Positions 8,811-18,587 of a stretch of DNA of 64,000 nt are shown here, one piece after another. The stretch spans positions 1 through 64,000 of the forward strand of contig CAZINU010000002.1 of assembly GCA_964540725.1 (NCBI GenBank), in the 5' to 3' direction. The translations under genes were made by a program, and so were the position numbers. Source of the stretch: JANJWP01 sp964540725 (GTDB lineage: Bacteria; Patescibacteriota; Gracilibacteria; BD1-5; UBA2023). Within the stretch, counting starts at the first letter, position 1. Each line of letters starts with the position of its first letter. The notes beneath the pieces are model-generated. The model saw only the letters and a program-made list of their open reading frames with translations, was not told the origin of the DNA and ran no database searches.

Positions 8811-9578
8811 ATGTACCCGCAGTTCGAACTCCCCTACGGCATTACGGTCTACACCTTCGGCCTCAGCCTGTCCGTCTCGTTCCTCCTGTTTTTCTGGATG
8901 CTCCAGAAACTCTCCCGGAAGTACGCCATCAACGACAAATTCTTTATCGGGAACGCCCTCGCGTTCTTCCTTTCGGCCTTCGTGTTTTCCCGGCTGTTCA
9001 ACCTCGCTTCCCAATGGAAGGATTTTCTCGACGAGGGGTTCATCCGGTTCTTTTTTACCTCGGGATACGATTTCTCATGGGCGGGGGGCGTGTTCGGATT
9101 CCTCGCTTTCCTCTTCTTCAGCCTGTCGCGCCATAAGCTCGCTCCCGAGAAATACCTGGACGCGGTCGTCCTCGCCTTCTTCTTCGCCGGCGTCGTCGGA
9201 TACCTCGGCGCCTTCTTCGGCGGGCAAATCTACGGAAAGCCCACCTACCTCCCCTTCGGCATCACCTACACCGATCCGCAAACGGTCAATCCCTACACTT
9301 CGCCCGTAGTCCCGCTCGCGTTCCTGTATTCCGTCGCGTGCTTCCTTTTGTTCGTACCGCTCTACATTCTCCGGGCCACGTTCATAAAGGTCGAGGGGCT
9401 CGTGGGGTACTTCGGCATCGCGGCCTTCGCGGCGGTCGTGCTCGTCGGCGAATTTTGGAACGGCGACGAAGATTCGATGAAACCGATCTTCTTCCTCAAT
9501 ATGAACCAAATCATGTCGGTCGCGCTCGTTCTCTTTTCGGCCCGATGATTCCTCCGGCTCGTAAAAACGGCGAAGTAA
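8811..9578 (+). CDS. lgt: prolipoprotein diacylglyceryl transferase
   Basis: A 255-residue polytopic membrane enzyme that lipidates the Cys of lipoproteins. About seven hydrophobic helices are visible, and the segment FFGGQIYGKPTYLPFG corresponds to the Lgt signature around GNFINGE.yGrPT. The TGA at 9546-9548 (residue 246) is read as Gly, adding ten residues to a TAA at 9576. That TGA overlaps the ATG of comEC, so in this code the ATGA is not a stop-start junction. The TPR protein at 2616 is a probable substrate. Confidence 0.83.
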
Positions 9579-11005
9579 CGGCTTCGGGGCGTTTTTCGAT
9601 TTTTTCCGTCGCCTTCCTTTCGGCCGTTTTCTCGTTCGCCGCGTTCGGGACGTCCTGAATCGCCATAGCGGCCGCGCTCTCCGGATCGGTCGCGGCGGTC
9701 TCCTTCCGACGGAACGCCGCTTCCGCGGTTTTCCCCCTCCTCTTCGGTCTCTCCCTGGCTACGGCCGCGTTCGGAACCGCCTCCTGGCAAACGGGGGCGT
9801 TTTTCGAATCGGTCGCCCGCGCTTTGTCGGGAAGGACCGAGGAGACGTGCCTTAAAATTTCCGCGGAGATCGTTAAAATTTCCCCGTCGGGTTTACGGAT
9901 TCGAACGTCCGATTTCGGGCGCGAAGGGGATCTGTTCGTCCGGGCCCCTTCCGGCGCTTGGCCGAAATCGGGGGAAACCGCCGGTTTTTGCCTCTTTCCC
10001 GATTCGCGCGGAATCTCGGAATACGAATCGTCCCTCGCGGCGGCCGGAGTGGCGGTAGGAATTCGGACGGCGTTCCCCGAAATCCGGGAGGCCGTTTCGC
10101 GATCCGGCGTACGCGAACGGCTCTCGGAACTCGTTCGGCGCGTCTACCCGCCCGACGAATCGGCGCTCGCCCGGGGCATGCTCTTCGGGGACGGATCCGG
10201 AATCTCGGAAGAATGGAATATTCGGTACCGGGAGAGCGGCCTCTCCCATCTCGTCGTCGCGAGCGGGGGGAACATTGCCATCCTTGCCGGCATGCTGTCC
10301 ATATTCGTCAAACGTCTCCCGGCGTTCCCCGGGAGCCTTCTCCTGCTCGCGTCGGTTTGGGGATACGCGGCCCTGGCGGGATTTTGAATTCCCGTCGTCC
10401 GCGCCGCCGTCATGGCGAGCGTGGCGTTCGCCCTACGGCCTTTCGGCCGAATCGATTCGACCAACCTCCTCCTCCTGACGGCCGTCGCCTTCCTCGCGTA
10501 CGATCCGGGACTTTCGGGCGATTTTTCATTCCTCCTCTCGTTCTCCGCGACTTTGGGGCTCTGCCGATTCTCCGAACCCCTTTCGCGAAAGCTCGCCTTC
10601 CTTCCCGAACGGTTCGGAATCCGCGAAGCCGTGGGTACGACGTTGGCCGCCACCCTCGCGACCCTTCCCATGTCGGTCGCCGCATTCTCGGCGGCATCGG
10701 CCGTTTCCGTTCCCGCGAACGCGGCGGTCGCCGCGACCGTTCTTCCCGTCGCCCTCGCCTCGGTCGCCGCCGCGTTCGCGGAGTGGGCGGAATGGTTCGG
10801 TCCGGCGACCGTTTTCGCGTTTCCGGGATACTGTCTGCTGTCGTTCGTCAATTTCGTCGCCCGACTGGGATCGGAACTCCCCTACGGCTACGTCGAGTGG
10901 TCCGGAACGGAAGCGTGGTCGGCCCCCGCGCTCGCGGTATTCGCCCTCGTACTGTCGTTGTCGGTCATGCTTCGGGACCGGGTTCCCAGGGAGTCCGGAC
11001 GGTAA
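9545..11005 (+). CDS. comEC: ComEC/Rec2 DNA-uptake channel protein, short form
   Basis: A 486-residue membrane protein of the ComEC competence domain. The signature SGLSHLVVASGGNIAI (near residue 230) and ALAGF-G-IPVVRAAVM (near 277-291) are clear; the second glycine is the TGA at 10385-10387. Another TGA (9656-9658) lies in the N-terminal hydrophobic region. The C-terminal metallo-beta-lactamase domain of many ComEC proteins is absent. ComEC moves single-stranded DNA across the inner membrane. ComF, ComM and pilins are also in the window. It overlaps lgt by 34 bases. Confidence 0.85.
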
Positions 11006-11069
11006 AATCCGGACCTTGCCGCAGGGTCCGTGGAAAAGATCCGGAATTTCCCGAAAGGGGCGGTCCGGA

Positions 11070-11747
11070 TTATTCGATCGGTTCGAATTTCAACGAAGAG
11101 AGCCGTTTTTGGAGTTCGGAGAGGAGGTACCGGGCGAAGGCGACGGATTCCGACGTCGGAATCCGCACGTTCTTCGAAGAAAAGAAGAACGTGACGACTG
11201 CCGAAAGGGTTTCGAGTACGCGGTTCCGGATTTCCGAATCCGAGAGGGATTCGAGGAATTTTATCGTCAAAATGGACGAAGGGTCCTTCGTCGTAGCCCG
11301 GAAGACGTCTTCGATCCATTCGTTGATGCGGGCCTTGAACTCCGGTCGGATACGGGAAGCTTCGAACGTTTCGGGATTCGGGAGCGGTTCGGGTCACGGT
11401 CCGAGACGGGGAGCGAGGGGGTCGAAGGCCTTCCGAACGGCATCGGAGGCTTCGTTCGACAAAAGCGACACGATTGCCAAAACCTGTGCCGAGGGCACGT
11501 CCGCTTTCAATAACGAAAACACCGGTTCGAGGATCGGATCGAACCGCGGGTCCTTCAAAATGGCGATCAGGAGACCGGAGAGGAGGTCGGAAGCCTTCCG
11601 CCCCCTCGACTCGTCCTTCCGGGTTTTCGCGATGCCGGCCAACCCCTTCGAAGAAGCTTTCTCGCGGGTGGATTCCTGCGCCTTCTCGCTGACGCCGGAT
11701 ATTCCCGCTTCCGCTCACTCGGGAGCGTCGTACGATTCCATGCCCAT
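11070..11747 (-). CDS. hypothetical alpha-helical protein
   Basis: A 225-residue protein of no family I recognise, predicted largely helical and soluble. It begins with a charged, disordered segment (about 1-45). Two TGA codons are read as Gly (residues 11 and 118), joining three short open stretches into one frame. The start at 11747 lies 12 bases after the glyA stop, so it is probably translated from the glyA transcript. The Ala/Leu/Ser-rich helices look like an alpha-solenoid, which is only an impression. Confidence 0.65.
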
Positions 11748-11759
11748 GGCTGCGAACGG

Positions 11760-13019
11760 TTACCGGTAGATGGGGAAACGCGCGCAAAGGGAACGGACGC
11801 CTTCGCGGATTGCCGAGAGCCGTTCCGGATTTTCCCGGCTATCGAGGGCGTCGTTCACGAACCGGGCGATTTCGACCATCTCGGAAACGCCCATTCCCCG
11901 GGTCGTGACCGCGGGAGTGCCGATTCGGATTCCGGAGGGGTCGAGCGGTTTCCGCGGATCGAACGGAATCATGTTCTTGTTTACGGAAATCCCGACGCTC
12001 TCGAGCGCCCTTTCCGCTTCTTTTCCGGTAATCCCCTTCGATCCGAACGCGTCGACGAGAAAGAGGTGGTTGTCCGTTCCTCCCGAAACGATCCGATACC
12101 CGTATCCGGCGAGCGCGTCGGCGAGAATTCGCGCGTTTTCGACGACGTTTTCCGCATACGTCCGGAATTCCGGACGGAGGGCTTCGCCGAAAGCGACCGC
12201 CTTCGCGGCGATCGTATGTTCGTGCGGCCCCCCTTGGACGCCCGGAAATACCGCCCGGGCGATCTTATCCGCCAACGACGCTTTCGACATGATGGCGGCG
12301 CCGCGCGGTCCCCGAAGGGTTTTGTGCGTCGTCGTGGTTACGACGTCGCAGTACGGAACCGGATTTTCCAAAACCCCTCAGGCGACCAGTCCGGCGATAT
12401 GGGAAACGTCGGCCATCAGGTACGCACCGACGGAATCGGCAATCTTCCGGAACCGGACCCAATCGAGATTTCGGGAATAGGCCGAGAATCCGGCGATGAT
12501 CATTTTCGGTTTCTCCGCGAGCGCGACGCGCTCCACTTCGTCCATGTCGATCCGTTCGGTCGCGCGGTCGACTCCGTACGAAACGATGCGGTAGAGGAGG
12601 CCTGAAAAATTCAACGGGTGCCCATGGGACAAATGCCCGCCCTGGTCCAAACTCATGCCGAGCACGGTATCCCCGGGGGCGAGGAGCGCCAAGTAGACGG
12701 CCAAATTCGCGGGGGAACCGGAAATCGGTTGGACGTTCGCGTATTCCGCACCGAAAAGGCGTTTCAACCGCTCGATGGCGAGGGTTTCGATTTCGTCGAC
12801 GTGGGTTTGTCCAGCATAGTAGCGCTTACCGGGATACCCTTCGGAATACTTGTTGGTGAATACGCTCGCGTTCGCAGCTAAAACCGCCTTCGAAACGCTG
12901 TTTTCGCTCGCGATGAGTTCGATTTCGTCTTCCTGCCGGCGTTCTTCGGCAACAATGGCGGAAAACGCCTCGGGGTCTTGTTTGGCAAGGATGTCGAAAA
13001 GGGAATCGGTGGAGGCCAT
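11760..13019 (-). CDS. glyA: serine hydroxymethyltransferase
   Basis: A 419-residue PLP enzyme that interconverts serine and glycine with tetrahydrofolate. Motifs in order: IASEN (near 37), YPGKRYYAG (near 62), MADVSHIAGLVA (near 203) and TTTTHKTLRGPRG with the PLP lysine (near 228). The TGA at 12378-12380 (residue 214) stands in LVA-G-G just after HIAGLVA, matching the family Ala-Gly. No other interruption. The hypothetical gene 11070-11747 follows. Confidence 0.95.
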
Positions 13020-13028
13020 GGCAGGGAA

Positions 13029-14357
13029 TTAACGGGAATTCGTTTCGGAACGGATCGTCGCCTCCTTTCGTTCGGCACGTTCGGCCGCATACGCTTCGAG
13101 CACGCCGGAACGTCCGGTTTTCTTCATGGTTTCGACGGCTTTTTTCGCTTCTTCGAGTTGTCGGTCGTACCCGTTCTCGTAGTCCTCTTTCGTCAGCTTC
13201 ACTTCGACGTCCGGCTCGATGCCGATTTTGTCGATGGCGTGGTCGAGCGGGGTATGCCACTTCGCGACCGTTACTTTCAGTTCGCTTCCATCCGAAAGGA
13301 AAAACGGTTGTTGGACCGATCATTTCCCGTACGTTTTCACCCCGACGACGACGGCTTTTCCGTAGTCTTTCAGAGCGCCCGCCGTGATTTCGGACGCGGA
13401 AGCGGAATTTTCGTTGACGAGCACGACGACCGGAATGGAGATGTCGCCCGGACCGTACGAGAAATACGAACGGTTGGAGAACGGATTGTTTTCTTTGGTC
13501 GTTACGAGCACCTTGTCACGTTCGACGAAATTGGACAACACGTTGACCGCGGTTTCGAGAAGCCCTCCGCCGTTATCGCGAAGGTCGAGGATGAGCGTTT
13601 TGGCCCCTTCCTTTTTCAATCGGGCGTACGTTTCGGAGAATTCGTATCCCGTCTTTTCGCCGAAAATCGACATGGCCACGTAGGCGGTATCGGTCCCTTC
13701 CAAGATTTTTCCGTCGACGGAAGGAACGGTAATCTTCCTTCGGACGACCGTTTTGGTTATCGGCCCCTTTTCTCCGGCCCGAAGAATTTCGAGTTCGACG
13801 GAAGTTCCGGCCGGACCCCGGATTTTTTCGATAGCGTCGGGGAGATCGAGCGGTTCGAGTTCGTTGCCTCCGGCCTTCGTGATGATATCGCCGGAAAGGA
13901 TTCCCGCCTCTTTCGCCGGAGATCCGGCGAGAATCTGTTTTACGGAAACGCCGAATTGGGTTTTTTCCACGACGGCGCCGATTCCTTCGAAATCCCCGGA
14001 AATGGATTCGTTGAATTTTTCCGTTTCTTCCAAATCGAAATATTCGCTGTGCTTATCCCCGAGGGACGAAACCATCCCCTTCACCATACCGGAAACGAGC
14101 TCCCCTTTCGAAACCGAAGAGAACCCGTAAAAATTGTCACGGACGATGGCGTACGCGTCTTCGAGGAGCTTCAGGTCGAGGTCCGATACGGCGGACCCCC
14201 TTTTTTCGGAACCCGGGGACGATGGGGACGCGTTCGACGGAAGGGTGCCGGAACGCTCGAAGAAAGCGAGGACGAACGGGGAGGAAAACACCCCGATCGC
14301 GAAGGCGACGAAGGAGAATTGCACGACGATCGCGATGTTTCGCACGGAAGGTTTCAT
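13029..14357 (-). CDS. S41 carboxyl-terminal processing protease
   Basis: A 442-residue CtpA/Prc-type serine protease exported to the envelope. In order: one N-terminal membrane or signal helix (about 8-32), a PDZ domain (near 120-200, GSPAKEAGI), and the catalytic domain with LRDNGGG (near 268) and ENSASASEI carrying the catalytic Ser (near 320). The lysine motif KTYGK-G-SVQ contains the TGA at 13320-13322 (residue 346). The last ~40 residues are charged coiled coil. The stop is TAA at 13029-13031. Confidence 0.93.
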
Positions 14358-14696
14358 GGACAGTCATTTTTTTTACGGGGCAGTCAAAAACTCCCGAGAG
14401 GTTTTTTCCAAACGACTTTACCGATTTTCGAAGCGAATACAAGTTTGGGGACGGGAGTATTTCACATGTCCGGGAGTATTGTGAATAACCGACGGTAATC
14501 CTTTTTGGAAAAGAACGGAACCGATGTTGAAAAACCGAACCCCCGTTCGAAACCGCACCGAAGTTCCCTTCGCCCGGCAATGAAAGTTTTTCCATTCCGT
14601 TCCATTACTAAGAGTTACTATATTTCTTAAAAGAAATTCCGGATTGAAAAAGGGATTGGAAAAAAAATCCCGAAGTGGTATACTCGTCCCACGACC
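14358..14696. promoter_or_regulatory. divergent intergenic region with possible operator repeats
   Basis: This gene-free stretch is AT-richer than its surroundings. The ten-base sequence CGGGAGTATT occurs at 14452-14461 and 14471-14480, 19 bases apart and so on nearly the same helix face. CGGGAGT occurs again on the minus strand near 14389. A minus-strand TTGTAT, 16 bases, TAAAGT near 14420-14445 could drive ctpA. I see no ncRNA or ORF. Confidence 0.4.
14656..14684 (+). promoter_or_regulatory. short-leader promoter of 14697
   Basis: TTGGAA (14656-14661), 17 bases, TATACT (14679-14684), and only 12 bases to the ATG at 14697. The expected leader is about 5 nt with no room for a Shine-Dalgarno site. 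Confidence 0.7.
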
Positions 14697-15008
14697 ATGT
14701 TTTCAGGCATTCTTAAGAAGATTCGCGAAAAAAATCGCCGCAAGGACGTTTTGCGGCAAATTATCGCGAAACTTCGAATCGACGAAACCCAGAGATCGCT
14801 CTACTTTGAATCTCTTGAACTTCTTGACGACGAAGGGTTATCGGCTTTCTACCATCGCTTGCTCGCGTTCGTCGACGACGTCGAATGCGCCGCAGTATCG
14901 ATCGAAAGGGGGCGGTATGCCGAAAATATCCGATCGATCCGGAAGAAAGAAGAAGACGATAGGCGGAAAGAGGCCGGAAGAATCAATTTCCTATTCGATA
15001 ACGTGTAG
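14697..15008 (+). CDS. hypothetical charged protein
   Basis: A 103-residue soluble protein, helical and rich in Arg, Lys and Glu, of no family I recognise. It is the first gene of a four-gene plus-strand run (14697-17800) of unknown function. Its promoter gives an almost leaderless message. The next ORF starts two bases after its stop. Confidence 0.7.
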   Translation: MFSGILKKIREKNRRKDVLRQIIAKLRIDETQRSLYFESLELLDDEGLSAFYHRLLAFVDDVECAAVSIERGRYAENIRSIRKKEEDDRRKEAGRINFLFDNV

Positions 15009-15010
15009 CC

Positions 15011-15160
15011 ATGGGATCGTTCGACGTACTGGGGAACCGCGAACCCCAAACCCTCGAAAAAGGGATTTCGAATCTTTGCGAACGTCATTCGGAAGCTCTT
15101 TGTAAGAACGTGTTCGACCTTATGGCGGACTATGCGAAAAAACGGCATGCCGAACACTAA
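15011..15160 (+). CDS. small hypothetical protein (49 aa)
   Basis: ATG at 15011 to TAA at 15158-15160 gives a 49-residue protein starting MGSFDVLGNREP and containing two cysteines. It is placed tightly between 14697-15008 (2-base gap) and 15173 (12-base gap) in the same direction. That spacing is the main reason to believe it. Function unknown. Confidence 0.55.
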   Translation: MGSFDVLGNREPQTLEKGISNLCERHSEALCKNVFDLMADYAKKRHAEH

Positions 15161-15172
15161 ACCCCGTCCGGA

Positions 15173-16570
15173 ATGAAAGCCTTCGTAGCGATTTGCGCGA
15201 AAAGCGGACAGCGCGTCACGCTCCACATATCGAAACCGACGATCGAAGAAGCCCGCGAAGAACTCCATAAGCAGGGATATTCGATCATTGAGGTGAAAGA
15301 AGCCCTCCCAGAAGGCGGGCAGGACGGCTCGAAAACGACCTTCTATTTCACCATTCTCCTCGAAGGGCGTCAGAAAAATGGACAAATCCAAAGTTCCGAC
15401 ATTTTCAACGCGTACGTAAAACTCGTCGACAAACTCGGGTATCAGGTCGTTTCCATTTGCGACGATCCGAACGCTTCGGAAGAAGAAAAACAGTTCATTA
15501 CGAAAAAAATTCGGGAAACGCACTCGATCTATACGGAAAAAAATAACGCCGCCGCCAAAGAAAAAGAAGCGAAAGAAAAAGAAGAAAAGGAGCGTTCCGC
15601 TACAAAACCCTCGCTCGATTCGAATTCGCTCGAACAAGATTCCGTTCTTGCCCGGAAGGTCGCGAAATACCACGCCCTCCTCGAACGGGTGGATTCGAAA
15701 ATCGAATCCCTCCTCCTCCGGTATTCCGACAAATTGGAAGAAGACCGCGTTATTCGTTTGAAAGATCTTTCGAGGGCCGTCAAGCAATTGAAAAATACGA
15801 CGAATCCCGATAAATTGAAATTGATCGGGGAAAATGTTTTGGAACGGATAGGACAACTTGAAATCGAACTCCTCGAACGGCGTATTTCCGATAAGAAAGA
15901 GGAATTGCTCGGCGAAACGAACGTACTTCTCAAAGAGCTCGGATCTTCGAAAAAAGTCGTACTGCCGGAAGAGGATTTCGTCCGACAGGCAAAAATTTTC
16001 TTCCAAAGAATCCGGGAATCGTATTTTTCGAAACGTTCCGAAGAATCGTCGGGCGAACGGAAAACCGAAGGGCTCTCGGCCGAATTCCTGTATTATAAAA
16101 ACGTCCGCGAACTCCAAATCTACGAAGCGAAGCGCGCCGAACTCCGTCGGGAGCTTTTGTACGGGTTTTTCAAGCTCCGGGGCGAAAAGCTCGAACGGGC
16201 CAAATTGAAACTCCGGATGGTCGAACAGAATATCGAACTCCTGACGAACCGGATACGGAACCGTTCGAATTCCTACGTAAAAATCAAGCGGGGAATCTCC
16301 GCTTCCTCGAGCGCGCTCTTTTATCTCATCCGTTCGACGGGGGATTTCCTGTTGTACGGAATTCTCGCATATGCTCTCGCGTACTGGCCGTACGCCGCCG
16401 CGCTTTCCGTTTCGGGTTCCCCGTTTCCGACCGCGCATTCGAGCCCGGACGTTCTTGCCCTTCTCGCGGTTTCGGCGTTCTTTTTCAGACAGGTCCGGTC
16501 GTGGGGAACGGCGGCGGTTTCGATTCCGACCGCGCTTTTCACAGCCGCGTTCTTCAGCGTCAATTTTTAG
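15173..16570 (+). CDS. membrane protein with GspF-like N-terminus and coiled coil
   Basis: A 465-residue protein. Residues 1-45 (MKAFVAICAKSGQRVT.., then EAREELHKQGYSIIEV) resemble the small N-terminal region of type II secretion/type IV pilus F proteins. Residues 125-375 are highly charged coiled coil. Two or three hydrophobic segments end the protein (about 380-465). I do not recognise the whole architecture. A link to the pilus or secretion genes in this window is possible but unproven. No UGA codons. Confidence 0.65.
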   Translation: MKAFVAICAKSGQRVTLHISKPTIEEAREELHKQGYSIIEVKEALPEGGQDGSKTTFYFTILLEGRQKNGQIQSSDIFNAYVKLVDKLGYQVVSICDDPNASEEEKQFITKKIRETHSIYTEKNNAAAKEKEAKEKEEKERSATKPSLDSNSLEQDSVLARKVAKYHALLERVDSKIESLLLRYSDKLEEDRVIRLKDLSRAVKQLKNTTNPDKLKLIGENVLERIGQLEIELLERRISDKKEELLGETNVLLKELGSSKKVVLPEEDFVRQAKIFFQRIRESYFSKRSEESSGERKTEGLSAEFLYYKNVRELQIYEAKRAELRRELLYGFFKLRGEKLERAKLKLRMVEQNIELLTNRIRNRSNSYVKIKRGISASSSALFYLIRSTGDFLLYGILAYALAYWPYAAALSVSGSPFPTAHSSPDVLALLAVSAFFFRQVRSWGTAAVSIPTALFTAAFFSVNF

Positions 16571-16573
16571 GCC

Positions 16574-17800
16574 GTGTTCCTTCTGTTCCTCTTCATTCAC
16601 GCCGTTTTCGCCGCGGTTTTCTTTTTTTTCGAACGGATTTTCGAATCGGTCCTGTTCGCGTTTCTTTGAATCGTGTTTTTTTTCGCGTTCGCGCCGTTCG
16701 ACGTTTTTAAGAAATCGGATCGCGAAACGTCGGAGTCGGAGAAAACCGACCGGATCCGCTCTTTGAAAGCCCATGTGGTGGACCTTCTTCAAAACGGGAC
16801 GTACTACCTCGCGTTCTTTTTCTTCTACCTCTCCTTCTACGGTCTCGCGTACGGGTTGTCTCCCATGGTCGACATGGAAACGAAACGGCTTTTCGGGGTT
16901 TGTACGCTCGGACTTTCCGTGCTCCTGCTCGCGGCGTTCCTCGTTTTCCGGAAAACGAACCCAACCGTCTGTCGGGCGTTCCGATCGAATTCGTTCGTTT
17001 TCTCGGCCGTACACTTCCTCATTCTCGGATTCCATATGTCCGTGGGAGGGGATTTCGACGCGACGCTGTTTCCGAACGTCGCCCTCTCGATCGGGTCTTT
17101 GGCGCTCGTAGCGGTAGCCGATCCGACCGCGGACCGATCAAGAAAACGCCTTGCTTACGGGTTTTTTCTCGGATACTCCTTCCTCGCCTTCCTCGCCTTT
17201 TTCCACCTCTTCTTCCAAACCCCTTTCGCGGCCACCGCGATCGCCCTCCTGTTCGCCTATTCCGTCGCCGCGTTCGACGTGCTTCCGAGATTTCGGCCGA
17301 TCGCGCCGTTCCGGACGGTATCCACGTATTTCGGCGCCGCGTTTTCGTACGCGTGCGTCGTTTCGGCCTTCGCGTACGCGCTGTTTTACGGGAACGACGC
17401 GTTCGTGTGGTCGGCATTCCTCGGAACCGCGGCGTTCCACGCCTTCCTCCATGCGAAGTACGAAAACTACCTCTCGTACTTTTCGGTTCTCGCCATCGTT
17501 TGGTACGCGTATTTTTCCGTCGTTTTTCCCGAACCGCAATCGGGATTTTTCCCCTTCTTCGCGTTCGCCTTCCTTCTCCCCGCCGCGAGCGTCGCCGCCG
17601 CCCGGTTCGTCCGACCGGTCGGACGACACGACCGCCACGTCCTTTCCGCGTTCGCGCTCCTGCACGTCTTCGGATCCGCCGTCGCGTATTTCCCACTTTT
17701 CCCGGAACGGTCCGTATTGGAAATCTCCCTGCTGTTTTTCGGGCTTTCGGTCATACTGTTTTCCAGTTACCTCGCGGTACGGCCCGGAGTCCGGAACTAG
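16574..17800 (+). CDS. polytopic membrane protein, unknown function
   Basis: A 408-residue protein with about ten to twelve hydrophobic helices rich in Phe, Ala and Tyr. The GTG start at 16574 lies 3 bases after the preceding stop and begins directly with a membrane segment. The TGA at 16667-16669 (residue 32) continues the frame; starting later would remove the first helix. No transporter signature is visible. It may form a complex with 15173-16570. Confidence 0.65.
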
Positions 17801-17821
17801 GTTTTTTTCATGGGTTTTTCT

Positions 17822-17850
17822 TTGTTTTCCGAAGCGGCTCCGGGTATACC
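17822..17850 (+). promoter_or_regulatory. leaderless promoter of comF
   Basis: TTGTTT (17822-17827), 17 bases, TATACC (17845-17850), and 6 bases to the ATG at 17857. Transcript start and start codon should coincide. Confidence 0.7.
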
Positions 17851-17856
17851 GGGGAC

Positions 17857-18504
17857 ATGTTCCGAACATTCCGTTCCGTCGCGTTCGAACTTCTCGGAAT
17901 CCTCCGGGAGATGTTTTTCCTCCCGGAACCGCCCATTCCGGTCTTCGAGCGCGACCTCGTTTCCGCGTACCGGAAGGAATTTCCCGATTTCCCCCTTTCG
18001 GCCGCGTTCGTAGCTTACGCGTATTCGGAGGGGTTCGCCCGGGAATTCCGGGCGTATAAATTCGACGGGGAGCGGGAACGGTTCCGAAGATTCGTTCCCG
18101 GCGTTTCGGCACTCGCCGAAACGGTCCTGCGCCGATATCCGCACGCCGTCGCCACGTTTCCGCCTTCGTCGCGGATTTCGGATTTTTCTCGGGGATACGC
18201 GTGTGCCGGAACGTTTTTCCGAGAATTTCGGAAACGTTCGGGAATGCCCGAAGTCCGGGCTTTCCGGTTCGTTCGGAAGGAGCGGAAGCAATCTTCCCTT
18301 TCTTTGGCGGAACGGTTCGGAAACGTCCGGGGGAACTTCGAAGTGTTGCCCTCGGCCGTACCGAATCTCCGGGGAAAGACCGTCGTGCTCTTCGACGATG
18401 TCGTATCTTCGGGCGCGACGGCGGCCGAATGTGCCCGGCTTCTCCTTTCGACCGGCTGCCGGGAGGTCGTTTGAGCGTTCTTGGCGAGCTCGACGGGAAA
18501 TTAA
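17857..18504 (+). CDS. comF: ComF-like phosphoribosyltransferase
   Basis: A 215-residue ComF/amidophosphoribosyltransferase-like protein. The PRPP-binding motif VVLFDDVVSSGATAAE (near residues 178-193) is diagnostic. The TGA at 18472-18474 (residue 206) stands in REVV-G-AFLAS, where ComF proteins have Gly. The N-terminal zinc-finger Cys pairs of typical ComF are not seen. ComF aids DNA uptake in competent bacteria. The direct substrate is unknown. Confidence 0.82.
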
Positions 18505-18527
18505 ACCATGTACGGAACTTTCGGAAA

Positions 18528-18555
18528 TTGACATAATTCCATTTTTTCGTATATA
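18528..18555 (+). promoter_or_regulatory. promoter of the Clp-like AAA+ gene
   Basis: TTGACA (18528-18533), 16 bases, TATATA (18550-18555) in an AT-rich patch, 32 bases before the ATG at 18588. Confidence 0.6.
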
Positions 18556-18587
18556 AAAAAAACCGTTATCCTCGTTTCAAGAGAACC

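Noticed and set aside
10998..11045. Hairpin between comEC and 11070-11747 as a terminator
   Set aside because: The eight-pair stem is good, but neither side has a convincing T-run, so I did not annotate it.
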